Positions 15,858-23,681 of a DNA stretch of 64,000 nt are shown here, piece by piece. Below the pieces are notes generated by a model. The model made no database searches, was not told the origin of the DNA, and saw nothing but the letters and a program-made list of their open reading frames with translations. The position numbers and the translations under genes were made by a program. Location: positions 62,001 to 126,000 of the forward strand of contig NZ_RCUX01000006.1 in the NCBI RefSeq assembly GCF_003667565.1. Reading direction: 5' to 3'. Numbering within the stretch: the stretch's first letter is position 1; each line of letters starts with the position of its first letter. This DNA is from Mycetocola tolaasinivorans. Its GTDB lineage: Bacteria; Actinomycetota; Actinomycetes; Actinomycetales; Microbacteriaceae.

Positions 15858-16943
15858 CTATGCGGGCCCGGATCCGAACAGCAGGCCGAGCAGGTAGGTG
15901 ATCCCCGCCGCCCCAAAACCGATTGCCAGCTGGCGCAGTGCTCGCTTCAGCGGCGAGGCCCCGCTGAGTACGCCCACGACCGCACCGGTACCGAGTAGCG
16001 CGGCACCCACGAGGACGGCGGCGACGAGGACGGCGGTGAACCCGCTGAGCCCAAACAGATAGGGGAGCACGGGAATGACCGCGCCGGAGGCGAAGAAGAG
16101 GAAGCTGGACGTTGCCGCACCCCAGGCGGTGCCGAGGGTTTCGTGTTCCTCCGCGGCATCCTCGGCCGGCGGGGCCTCGGGAGCGCCGTCGTGGGTGCAG
16201 GGGAGGCCGGCCAGCATCTCGTGAGCGTGACTCACCGATTCGGTGGCCTCCATGCCGCGGGCTCGGTAGACGAGGGCGAGCTCGTTGGCGTTGATGTCGA
16301 GGTGGGGCACCGCACCCTGGGCCTCGGGATTGGGGGCCGACGCCTCGAGGAGCTCTCGTTGGGATCGTACCGACACGTATTCGCCCGCGGCCATCGAGAG
16401 CGCGCCGGCGAGAAGCCCGGCAACGCCCGCGGCCAGCACGACGCCGGTGTCTACCCCGGTGGCGGCCATGCCGAGTACCAGGGCGAGGTTTGAGACCAGG
16501 CCGTCGTTGGCGCCGAACACGGCGGCGCGGAACGATCCGGACAGCTGAATGCGGCTGCGCGCGGCCAGGCCGCGCACGACCTCCTCATGGATCCGTTCAT
16601 CGGCCGCCATGGTGTCGGTGGCGTGGATGTCTGCGGAGTAGGGCGAGCGGGCCTCGGTGCGCTGCATCAGGGCGAGCACGAATACCGGGCCGAAGTGGCG
16701 GGCGAGGAAGCAGCGAAAGCGCGTGCGCATTGCCACCGGCCGCGGCTTTCCGGCGTGCTCGCCGAGGAGATCCAGCCAGTGCTGCTCGTGGCGGCGCTCG
16801 GCCTCCGCGAGGCTCGTGAGAATTTCGCGTTCCTCGCCACTGCGGGCGTTTGCGAGGTCCTGATAGACGGCCCGTTCGGCGCGTTCATCGGCGAGATATT
16901 TCCGCCAGCGGCGGATCTCGGTGGGTGAGGGGGTGACGGTCAC
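15858..16943 (-). CDS. MbfA-like ferritin-VIT membrane metal transporter
   Basis: Couples an N-terminal ferritin-like domain (~residues 9-60, helix pair with E20, E23 and an ExxH at E49-H52) to a C-terminal VIT1/CCC1 transporter domain from about residue 150 (FRAAVFGANDGLVSN, then MAAGEYVSVRSQ), with about five membrane helices. MbfA proteins of this design export iron. The GTG at 16943 is chosen because AGGAG lies eight bases upstream; an upstream in-frame codon at 16997 lacks a site and would fall inside the leader. A manganese riboswitch precedes it, so manganese export is the best prediction. Confidence 0.9.
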   Translation of the reverse strand: MTVTPSPTEIRRWRKYLADERAERAVYQDLANARSGEEREILTSLAEAERRHEQHWLDLLGEHAGKPRPVAMRTRFRCFLARHFGPVFVLALMQRTEARSPYSADIHATDTMAADERIHEEVVRGLAARSRIQLSGSFRAAVFGANDGLVSNLALVLGMAATGVDTGVVLAAGVAGLLAGALSMAAGEYVSVRSQRELLEASAPNPEAQGAVPHLDINANELALVYRARGMEATESVSHAHEMLAGLPCTHDGAPEAPPAEDAAEEHETLGTAWGAATSSFLFFASGAVIPVLPYLFGLSGFTAVLVAAVLVGAALLGTGAVVGVLSGASPLKRALRQLAIGFGAAGITYLLGLLFGSGPA

Positions 16944-16961
16944 GGTACGGCTCCTGGCTCT

Positions 16962-17016
16962 TGGCCGAAGCGATAATGACGGGTGTGCTTCGGCCACGGT
17001 CGATAAGTGGCCGAAG
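16962..17016 (-). promoter_or_regulatory. Mutually exclusive hairpins in the metal-transporter leader
   Basis: In transcript order the leader holds CUUCGGCCA, then UGGCCGAAG, then CUUCGGCCA again. The middle copy can pair with either flank (9 bp each). The last copy lies just before AGAGCCAGGAG, the ribosome-binding site, so pairing could control its exposure. A GC hairpin (17027-17042) lies between this and the riboswitch. Confidence 0.7.
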
Positions 17017-17039
17017 GTCTCGCTCGCCCCGCCTGGGCG

Positions 17040-17135
17040 GGGTGGGCTGCCGGGCTTGCGCCAGTATGTCGACAGACCGCTTTGCGACGGTTGTGAAAAA
17101 CCTTGCCGCGTGTGGGAGCTACTCCCCTTCGTGGT
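17040..17135 (-). ncRNA. yybP-ykoY manganese riboswitch
   Basis: The minus-strand leader has both hallmark metal-site sequences of this class: GGGGAGUAGC (17127 to 17118) and GUCGACAUACU within GUCGACAUACUGGC (17073 to 17060), in the right order and about 45 nt apart, followed by CCCGGCAG. The family binds Mn2+ and turns on manganese exporters. It starts a few bases after a TACACT -10 box (17140-17145) and is about 100 nt upstream of the ferritin-VIT gene. Confidence 0.88.
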
Positions 17136-17154
17136 TCTCAGTGTAGCGTAAGTG

Positions 17155-17182
17155 CCCCTGATCAGGGGTTCGGTGCACCGAA
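17155..17182. promoter_or_regulatory. Two abutting perfect 14-bp palindromes
   Basis: CCCCTGATCAGGGG (17155-17168) directly abuts TTCGGTGCACCGAA (17169-17182). They lie between the OhrR-type gene and the riboswitch promoter, covering its -35 area (the -10 is TACACT on the minus strand, 17140-17145). Probably operator sites for a dimeric repressor or activator of the metal transporter. Confidence 0.6.
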
Positions 17183-17188
17183 GTCTGG

Positions 17189-17650
17189 CTAGGAGGCCTG
17201 GGCGACCTCGGCCGCCCGGATCACCTCGTGCAGGGTCTCGCGAAGGTTCGTGAGCTCGGGCAGGCTCATGCCGAGCGCCTCGATGATGCGTGGTGGGATG
17301 CGGGTTGCCTGCTCGCGCAGCGTGCGCCCGGCCTCGGTGAGCTCAATGTCGAGGACGCGCTCATCGCGGGCGCTTCGGGTGCGCGTGATGAGTCCGGCCG
17401 CCTCGAGTCGCTTGAGGAGTGGGGAGAGGGTCGGCGGCTCCAGTGCGAGCGCTGCGCCCAGATTCTTGACCGAGCGGGGGCTCGATTCCCAGAGTGCGAG
17501 CATTACGAGGTACTGCGGGTGGGTGAGTCCGAGTGGTTCGAGGATTGGGCGATAGAGGGCCAAGACATTGCGCGAGGCCACCGCCAGGGCGAAGCACACC
17601 TGGTTTTCCAGGGCGAGGAGGTCATCCGCGGCGGTGGTATTTTCAGACAT
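17189..17650 (-). CDS. OhrR-type MarR regulator
   Basis: A 153-residue winged-helix repressor of the organic-hydroperoxide-sensing OhrR group. The N-terminal ENQVCFAL segment places the reactive cysteine at C19, equal to OhrR Cys15; oxidation of that thiol releases DNA in characterised members. The wHTH spans about residues 55-95 and the wing has RSARDERV. The ATG at 17650, not the longer frame, is the start, because TACACT lies exactly 6 nt upstream (leaderless). It is divergent from a small zinc-ribbon gene; the OsmC-type gene beyond is the likely target. Confidence 0.9.
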   Translation of the reverse strand: MSENTTAADDLLALENQVCFALAVASRNVLALYRPILEPLGLTHPQYLVMLALWESSPRSVKNLGAALALEPPTLSPLLKRLEAAGLITRTRSARDERVLDIELTEAGRTLREQATRIPPRIIEALGMSLPELTNLRETLHEVIRAAEVAQAS

Positions 17651-17656
17651 GTTCCC

Positions 17657-17680
17657 AGTGTAGCAAAAGAGGTATACACT
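17657..17680. promoter_or_regulatory. Overlapping divergent promoters of OhrR and zinc-ribbon genes
   Basis: The minus-strand -10 (AGTGTA on the plus strand, 17657-17662) and the plus-strand -10 TACACT (17675-17680) form an inverted repeat 12 bp apart. Each promoter's -35 area falls on the other's -10, so occupancy should be mutually exclusive and one OhrR dimer could block both. Confidence 0.6.
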
Positions 17681-17687
17681 AATAGTT

Positions 17688-17915
17688 ATGGCACGAACTA
17701 ATGGTGAACCCGGACCGATTCGGGCCGCGGGTGGTTTCACAAACTGGCTGAACGGCAAGCTGCGTCCCTACATCGGCCCGCCGCCCCTCGGCCCCTACAA
17801 CGAGGAGCCGCTGCCCGATACCGCCGAGGCCGCCTGCCCCCTGTGCGGCAACCCCATGTCGCAGCACGTTGTTGATCGCAGCGGAGAGCGCACGCAGTTG
17901 CACTGCCCGCGCTAG
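17688..17915 (+). CDS. Small zinc-ribbon-like conserved protein
   Basis: A 75-residue protein of unknown function. It has an amphipathic N-terminal half and a C-terminal CPLCGNPMSQHVVDRSG...LHCP segment (CxxC, then a His and a lone Cys) that could bind one metal ion. The ATG is 7 nt after TACACT with no ribosome-binding site, so it is probably leaderless. Its promoter overlaps that of the OhrR regulator, so expression should answer to peroxide. Confidence 0.7.
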   Translation: MARTNGEPGPIRAAGGFTNWLNGKLRPYIGPPPLGPYNEEPLPDTAEAACPLCGNPMSQHVVDRSGERTQLHCPR

Positions 17916-18026
17916 TACCCGCGCTGCGGGACCCGCCGGTCCCACGCCTCGCGTTCAGTCGCGGCTACATGACGGCAGATGACGCGACCCCTGGTGTGCG
18001 CGTTTTACGCACCCTAGGGTCGGTGC

Positions 18027-18581
18027 ATGACCACTGTGACGGGCGTAGCGCCCGAGATTGAAGACCTTGCCCGTGCACGCTCCGCGCGCCTCGCCGCGGC
18101 GGGTGCCGCGTGGAATGAACGTATCGCGGCCAACCCGGCCACCGCGGTCATCCACCCCGCCGCGAGCGGAACCGCCGAGGGCGGAGTCGCGACGCGTATC
18201 CGCGCGGGCGGGCACGAGTTTGTGGTGGATGAGCCCGCGGGTCTCGGTGGCGAGAACACGGGTGCCAATCCGGTGGAGTACGCGCTGGGTGCGCTCATCG
18301 GCTGCCACGTCGTGGTGTATCGCCTGTACGCCGAGGCGCTGGGTATTCGCATCGACTCGATTACGGCCGAGGCCGATGGCGACCTCGACGTTCGCAAGCT
18401 CTTTGGCCTGAACGAGGACGGGCGACCGGGTTTTGACCAGATCCGCATCAACGTATCGATCACCGGCCCGGAAACCGAGGAGCGCTACCGGGAGCTCAAG
18501 GCCGCGGTGGATGAGCACTGCCCGGTCCTCGACCTGTTCCAGAACCCCACCCCGGTGCACACCGCGCTGAGCGTGGGCTAG
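18027..18581 (+). CDS. OsmC-family peroxide reductase-like protein
   Basis: A 184-residue OsmC/Ohr superfamily protein, whose members reduce organic hydroperoxides with a Cys pair. The first cysteine is in LIGCHVVVYRLYAEALGI (~residue 92) and the second in DEHCPVLDL (~residue 171), as expected, but the surrounding motifs are closer to YhfA/OsmC than to classical Ohr. The ATG is 6 nt after TAGGGT (leaderless). An inverted repeat GTGCG-N7-CGCAC (17996-18012) covers the promoter. It is the natural target of the nearby OhrR-type regulator. Confidence 0.88.
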   Translation: MTTVTGVAPEIEDLARARSARLAAAGAAWNERIAANPATAVIHPAASGTAEGGVATRIRAGGHEFVVDEPAGLGGENTGANPVEYALGALIGCHVVVYRLYAEALGIRIDSITAEADGDLDVRKLFGLNEDGRPGFDQIRINVSITGPETEERYRELKAAVDEHCPVLDLFQNPTPVHTALSVG

Positions 18582-18609
18582 GTTTCTGCATTCTGTCGGC
18601 ACGCTTCGT

Positions 18610-18659
18610 AAAAAACGCCCGTGTCGCCCCTCTGAGGAGGGGCGACACGGGCGTTTTTT
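18610..18659. terminator. Bidirectional terminator
   Basis: A stem of over 20 bp (ACGCCCGTGTCGCCCC / GGGGCGACACGGGCGT) is flanked by A6 on the left and T6 on the right. It serves both the OsmC gene and the convergent aldo/keto reductase. Confidence 0.97.
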
Positions 18660-18676
18660 GCACCGCGCGGGCTGGG

Positions 18677-19750
<1,074 letters not shown>

Positions 19751-19753
19751 GGG

Positions 19754-20587
19754 TCAGCCTTTCGTGATGTAGGTGGTGAGGGGGAGCAGGAAACCGGTGC
19801 CGGAGGCGGTGCCCGGCTCGAGGCGACGGTAGTCGCTCGGGTCGTGCAGGGTGACCCCGCGGGCCGCGCGGCGGGTGATCGCGGGGGAGACGCTCGGCGT
19901 ACAGCGCAGGTCGATGCGCGGGTTGGCTTCGGCCGCGGCATCGAGGGTGTTGTCGGAGTGGGTGGTGCCGATGAGATCGCCCGGGGTCACGTGCACCTCG
20001 GCAAAGCGGATCGGGCCGGTGGAGGTGAGGCGGCTGGCGCAGTTGTCCCAGTCGCCGAGGTAGTGGGTGCCGGGCCGACCGTGCTCGAGGATGATGGTGT
20101 GGAAGCCGTGGGCGGTGCGTGCGCTGACCAGCATGACGTCGCCGGCGGCGGCACCGGGGCCGAGCAGGGCGCGGCCATCGAGGTTGAAGTTGCCGTCGCC
20201 GGTGGGGGTCAGGATGGGGGCGTCGGGCGCGGGTTCGGCGAGGGCCCAGATCCACTGTTCGGCGGCGCTGCGGGTGAGCCAGGGGCAGCGCTCGCCGGAG
20301 GCCGCGGTGGTGACGAGCAGGGTGAGGGTGCGAAAGTGATCGGCGAGGATGCGCGCGAGAACGTCATTGTTCTTGGCGAGCGTCTGCACGACCTCGGTGC
20401 CGAGGCTCGGGTGAGCGCCGGTACCGCCGTGTTCGCGGGGAATGGTGAGTGCGGCCAGCCCGCTTTCGCGCAGAAGATCGAGTGCGGCACCGGGCTCGGC
20501 CCCGGTGGCCTGCTCGGAAACACGTTCGGCAACGGCTCGCCAGTGAGCCGGGGTAGCGGGGCTGGGGAGGATGCTGTTGGGGGTCAT
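19754..20587 (-). CDS. Short acyl-CoA-dehydrogenase/flavin-monooxygenase-like protein
   Basis: Resembles the N-terminal helical and middle beta domains of acyl-CoA dehydrogenase-fold proteins, including DszC/SfnC-type flavin enzymes (RESGLAALTIPREHGGTGAHPSLG; then FNLDGRALLGPGAAAGDVMLVSA). Family members run to 380-400 residues; this one stops at 277 and lacks the C-terminal four-helix domain that completes the flavin site. The stop is only 3 bp from the aldo/keto reductase start, so the short form looks fixed rather than freshly broken. GGAG precedes the ATG. It may be a non-catalytic remnant or work with a partner. Confidence 0.7.
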   Translation of the reverse strand: MTPNSILPSPATPAHWRAVAERVSEQATGAEPGAALDLLRESGLAALTIPREHGGTGAHPSLGTEVVQTLAKNNDVLARILADHFRTLTLLVTTAASGERCPWLTRSAAEQWIWALAEPAPDAPILTPTGDGNFNLDGRALLGPGAAAGDVMLVSARTAHGFHTIILEHGRPGTHYLGDWDNCASRLTSTGPIRFAEVHVTPGDLIGTTHSDNTLDAAAEANPRIDLRCTPSVSPAITRRAARGVTLHDPSDYRRLEPGTASGTGFLLPLTTYITKG

Positions 20588-20745
20588 CGTTCGCTCCAGA
20601 GGTAAATGGTCTGTGCCCCGAACCTAACAGGGCAACCTGAGACTGCCAAGGAGGTACGTAACACGAACGGATCGATTCGACCAGTATGACTAAACATGAC
20701 CTGTTATGACAATCAACCATACGGGGTCGGTGAGCCGCTATTGTC

Positions 20746-21195
20746 ATGGGTATGGTGTTGCGTCGCTACCGATGGTTACTGATCCTGGCCATACCGGCCG
20801 GGTTCGTGATCGGTGTTGCCCTGGGCATGGCGCTCACCGGCGGCGACCTGGTCGCCTGGGGTGAGTACGTCCTCTCCCTCGGATACTTCTCCGCCCTCAT
20901 GGGTGGTCTCGGCGGTCTGGGCCTGTATCTCGGGGTCGAGCTGGGCGACCGCTCCCTCACGCGCGGCATTCGCGCCCGCGTGGCGCTTGCCGCCGGGGGT
21001 GCCGCGGCCGCGGTGTTTGTGACGCTCCTGCTGATCGGGATCGTCACGTTCCTCACGGCGAACCCTGGTTATGTAAACCCGCTTACCTTTGTCCTTATGT
21101 GGACCATCCCGGTGGTGCTGGTGACGGCCGGGATTGCGGCGCTCGCCGTATACGCCACCGAGACCGGGTATCGAAAGCTGCGGATCGTCACATGA
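20746..21195 (+). CDS. Small four-helix membrane protein
   Basis: A 149-residue hydrophobic protein with four predicted membrane helices (about residues 8-28, 42-60, 78-105 and 112-135). It is not recognised as any named family. A TATTGT box ends at 20744, so a leaderless start at the second ATG (20752) is at least as likely as 20746. Its stop overlaps the next start by four bases (ATGA), and the next protein has the same helix layout and the same RRYW-LL-I opening, so the two are probably paralogues that act together. Confidence 0.75.
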   Translation: MGMVLRRYRWLLILAIPAGFVIGVALGMALTGGDLVAWGEYVLSLGYFSALMGGLGGLGLYLGVELGDRSLTRGIRARVALAAGGAAAAVFVTLLLIGIVTFLTANPGYVNPLTFVLMWTIPVVLVTAGIAALAVYATETGYRKLRIVT

Positions 21196-21656
21196 CCCGG
21201 ACGCGCGAGACGGTGTGGAGGCGGTATTGGCCGCTGATCGTGATCGCGTTTCCGGTGGGTTTTGTCGTGGGCGGCATCTACGGCCTGGTGACCGTGGGGG
21301 TCGCGAACTCCGCGCAGCTCGTACCGACCTTTGTGGGGTTTGGGTTCGGCGGGATGCTGTTTGCCATTCCCGGCGTCCTGGGGGCGTTTCTGGCGGTGTT
21401 GGCGGGGGACCGGTGGCTGCGCCGCTCGCTGAGCGTTCGCGTGGTCTGTGCGGCCCTCGGAGCCTTCCTGGGGGTAACGCTGGCGCTACTGGTGCTGGAT
21501 ATTGTGCTGGCCGTGCAGCACGAGGGGCAGGACTTCTCGATCGGCACCATTCTGTTTGTGGTGATGCCCGTGGCCGGGGTGCCCGCGGCGGTGGTTGCCG
21601 GCGGCGCGGTCATCGCCTGGGAGTGGCGCCGAAAACCGCGCGAGACGCGCCCCTAG
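21192..21656 (+). CDS. Small four-helix membrane protein, paralogue of the preceding one
   Basis: 154 residues. The opening WRRYWPLIVIAFPVGFVVGGIYG mirrors LRRYRWLLILAIPAGFVIGVALG in the upstream gene, and both have a 'GDR(S/W)L' motif in the second cytoplasmic loop. Four hydrophobic helices are followed by a basic tail (EWRRKPRE). The ATG is embedded in the upstream stop (ATGA). Function unknown; a two-subunit membrane complex is a reasonable guess. Confidence 0.75.
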   Translation: MTRTRETVWRRYWPLIVIAFPVGFVVGGIYGLVTVGVANSAQLVPTFVGFGFGGMLFAIPGVLGAFLAVLAGDRWLRRSLSVRVVCAALGAFLGVTLALLVLDIVLAVQHEGQDFSIGTILFVVMPVAGVPAAVVAGGAVIAWEWRRKPRETRP

Positions 21657-21801
21657 GAGGCCCCCTCGCTGTGGGGGCAAGATCCGCGGAATCACGGGCG
21701 ACACGTCGAAGGATGCACTCGATTAGCGCCCGCGTAAAACCTGCGCTAAGCTATCTAACGGCCCGAGGGTGAGAAACAAACCCAAGGCCACAATTGAAAA
21801 T

Positions 21802-21877
21802 GCGCCCGTAGCTCAACGGATAGAGCATCTGACTACGGATCAGAAGGTTGGGGGTTCGAATCCCTCCGGGCGCACCA
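21802..21877 (+). tRNA. tRNA-Arg (anticodon ACG)
   Basis: Acceptor stem GCGCCCG pairs with CGGGCGC, discriminator A, with CCA encoded (21875-21877). The anticodon loop CTACGGA gives ACG, whose A is normally edited to inosine. Unlike the two serine tRNAs it has no leader hairpin. A lower-G+C islet begins about 200 bp downstream. Confidence 0.97.
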
Positions 21878-21881
21878 CTGA

Positions 21882-21916
21882 AAAAGACCCCGTCGAAAGA
21901 CGGGGTCTTTTGTTTT
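21882..21916 (+). terminator. Terminator after tRNA-Arg
   Basis: A 13-bp perfect stem (AAAAGACCCCGTC / GACGGGGTCTTTT) with a GAAA tetraloop, followed by GTTTTG. Confidence 0.95.
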
Positions 21917-22006
21917 GGTGAGCGATGAGATCGCTGCCCGGTCATCCAGCCTTGCGCGTTTGGTTGCCTTTACTTCGTTACTAACTCCGGGTAGAGTTGT
22001 ACGTGC

Positions 22007-22038
22007 AGACCCCCCCACACACGTGGAGCAGGGGGTCT
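22007..22038 (-). terminator. Hairpin downstream of the first DUF3800 gene
   Basis: An 8-bp perfect stem (AGACCCCC / GGGGGTCT) with a 16-nt loop lies about 30 bp after the stop codon. There is no T-run, so it is a stabilising or weak terminating structure. Confidence 0.4.
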
Positions 22039-22069
22039 AGCTGTTTAACGCCTAGATTTTGTTGAGCGT

Positions 22070-22774
22070 TTAGATTTCTTGGGGTCCGCGAGCGGTATCC
22101 CGTTCGGCTAGATGAGTCGAGTACCACTCCCAGGCAAACTCGTTCGCGTCATGCCGATCTATGTGAGCGTTGGCGCACCACGCAACCAAATCGGCAATCT
22201 GCACAAGCTGCGAACTCCGTGAGTCCAGATGGATTGCGTCTTCGATTACCCGTCGTTCGGTGAGCTTCAAACGGCGATGGGTGGATCGATAAGAAGAGTC
22301 GCTTCCATCGCCATCCATGATTACGAGACCGAGAGAATCGGATTCGCGGAGTCTCCGCTCGAATCGGGAGACCAATGCCGCATACGTCTCGTGTTTCGTT
22401 CGGAAAAAATCCTCGGGGGTGCCCTGCCTCCACACCGCTCCCACGCGGAGCCCCTCGGCAGAACGGAGAGTTTTGAGGCATTCGACGGCGACTGCGCGGC
22501 CAAAGTCTTTCCAGTAGGGAACACCATTTTGCATATGCCGATCGGGAACCTTGCGAGCGATTCTTCCCCGCCCATTCACATACGCCGTTGTATGAAGCTC
22601 TTGCGTGACGGGAATGGAAAACTCTCGCCAGAGCTTCTTACGCATATCTAGCCAAGACTTCAGGATACTGGCCCAGCGATCCGGGGAGAACTCAATCCAG
22701 CCGTACACAACGAGTCCGGACTGAGGACGCCCAGAGTCATCGACATAGATCAAGCGATCGAGATTCGGTGCCAC
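22070..22774 (-). CDS. DUF3800 domain protein
   Basis: A 234-residue protein with the DUF3800 signature: YVDDSG at residues ~10-15, a central LRSAEGLRVGAVW-type strand, VIMDGDGSD (~150) and a C-terminal DLVAWCANAHIDRHDANEFAWEWY segment. The family has a predicted RNase-H-like fold with acidic residues that suggest nuclease chemistry; it is common in mobile or defence islands. The start is GTG with AAGGGG upstream. Base composition is visibly more AT-rich than its neighbours. A repeat shared with the next DUF3800-type gene begins 31 bp upstream. Confidence 0.8.
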   Translation of the reverse strand: MAPNLDRLIYVDDSGRPQSGLVVYGWIEFSPDRWASILKSWLDMRKKLWREFSIPVTQELHTTAYVNGRGRIARKVPDRHMQNGVPYWKDFGRAVAVECLKTLRSAEGLRVGAVWRQGTPEDFFRTKHETYAALVSRFERRLRESDSLGLVIMDGDGSDSSYRSTHRRLKLTERRVIEDAIHLDSRSSQLVQIADLVAWCANAHIDRHDANEFAWEWYSTHLAERDTARGPQEI

Positions 22775-22804
22775 GGCAACCCCTTCGACATGATCTGGCC
22801 CACC

Positions 22805-22935
22805 TGTGGCAGGGCGATTAAACAGTGTCGCGAGCGTAATACGTCAGCGTGTGAACCAGCCGCGCGCCCAGAGGGAAGGTCAGCATGCCGGCCCGGGACG
22901 GGCGACATCTGCGATACTCGGACCATGACGGTGGA
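22805..22935 (+). repeat. Islet direct repeat, copy 1
   Basis: Shares with copy 2 the string TGTGGCAGGG at its start, CGAGCGTA, CAGCGTGTGAACC, GCATGCCGGCCCGGGA and a 34-bp identical core (22902-22935) that ends in the ATGACGGTGGA of a start codon region. It lies directly upstream of the first DUF3800 gene. The hairpin arms seen in copy 2 are degraded here. Confidence 0.9.
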
Positions 22936-22975
22936 TTCTGGCTCCCAATATCTGCTGCTGCATGATTCACGCTAG
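22925..22975 (+). pseudogene. Remnant of a duplicated SRPBCC gene start
   Basis: The ATG ACG GTG GA that opens the intact SRPBCC gene at 23671 is repeated here inside direct repeat copy 1, then runs into unrelated sequence and stops after 16 codons. It marks where the islet insertion duplicated the 5' end of the resident gene. Confidence 0.6.
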
Positions 22976-23044
22976 AATTGATTCCGCCTCTCCGTTACGA
23001 CGGAGGAAGGAAGAGGGTCTTAGAAGCCAGCCGGACGACTGGGT

Positions 23045-23518
23045 CTAGGACCTTTCGTCTTGTTCGGGGGCGAGTGACTCAGAGGTGCGCATCTCGACCA
23101 GCCCGCGTGATTGCAAGCCGCGAACGTGAGTGATGTCCTGGTTGTCCTGAGGGCCTGTGCGTGATTCTAAGGTGAGCGTGTTAATGCTCATCTCCTGGAA
23201 CTCGTAGTAGAGCGTCTCCAAACACTTGCGTCGGAAGCGTTCGTTTTTGCGCTGTGGTGCGTCTAGGTGCGCCACCACGACACTGACCTGGTTGAGTTCG
23301 AGAATCCTCGTGATGATCGCATCCCTGCGGCGCTCATTCTCGTCCGTCCAATGCAGTTTGACCTGGCCGGGAAGAAGCAGGGGACGGACAAGGTCCCTCG
23401 AAACCTCCAGCGCTTTTGTTGCGACGAGGGCCGCGCCGATAAGGTACTCCTGCCGATTGCCGGAACGGTTGGCCGAGGACTCATCGATGAATGCCTGAAG
23501 TGAGTTGTCCGTCATCAT
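23045..23518 (-). CDS. DUF3800-like protein, probably C-terminally truncated
   Basis: 157 residues opening with LQAFIDESS...YLIGAALVA, the DUF3800-type beginning, then LLLPGQVKLHWTDENERRRDAI and a TLTLESR strand followed by the expected QDNQDI. Relatives usually continue with a C-terminal helix around an LW(I/V)ADAV motif; this frame instead ends in TSESLAPEQDERS, so the last third seems lost. It is not a close paralogue of the 22070-22774 gene. A hairpin (22990-23005) lies beyond its 3' end and repeat copy 2 begins 19 bp upstream of its start. Confidence in expression is modest. Confidence 0.6.
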   Translation of the reverse strand: MMTDNSLQAFIDESSANRSGNRQEYLIGAALVATKALEVSRDLVRPLLLPGQVKLHWTDENERRRDAIITRILELNQVSVVVAHLDAPQRKNERFRRKCLETLYYEFQEMSINTLTLESRTGPQDNQDITHVRGLQSRGLVEMRTSESLAPEQDERS

Positions 23519-23536
23519 TCGCTTCGGAGTCTTTCT

Positions 23537-23681
23537 GTGGCAGGGTTCCCAGCGGCACCTGGCTCTCGATGCTCCGAGCGTAGACCGGCAGCGTGTGAAC
23601 CGCCCGCACGCTCAGAAGCACGAGGTGGGCATGCCGGCCCGGGATGTGCGACATCTGCGATACTCGGACCATGACGGTGGA
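23537..23681 (+). repeat. Islet direct repeat, copy 2
   Basis: Contains the 34-bp core identical to copy 1 at 23648-23681, overlapping the first codons of the intact SRPBCC gene. This copy keeps two inverted repeats, AGCGTG...CACGCT and GATGT-GCG-ACATC, so it may be the ancestral promoter or recombination site. Confidence 0.9.
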
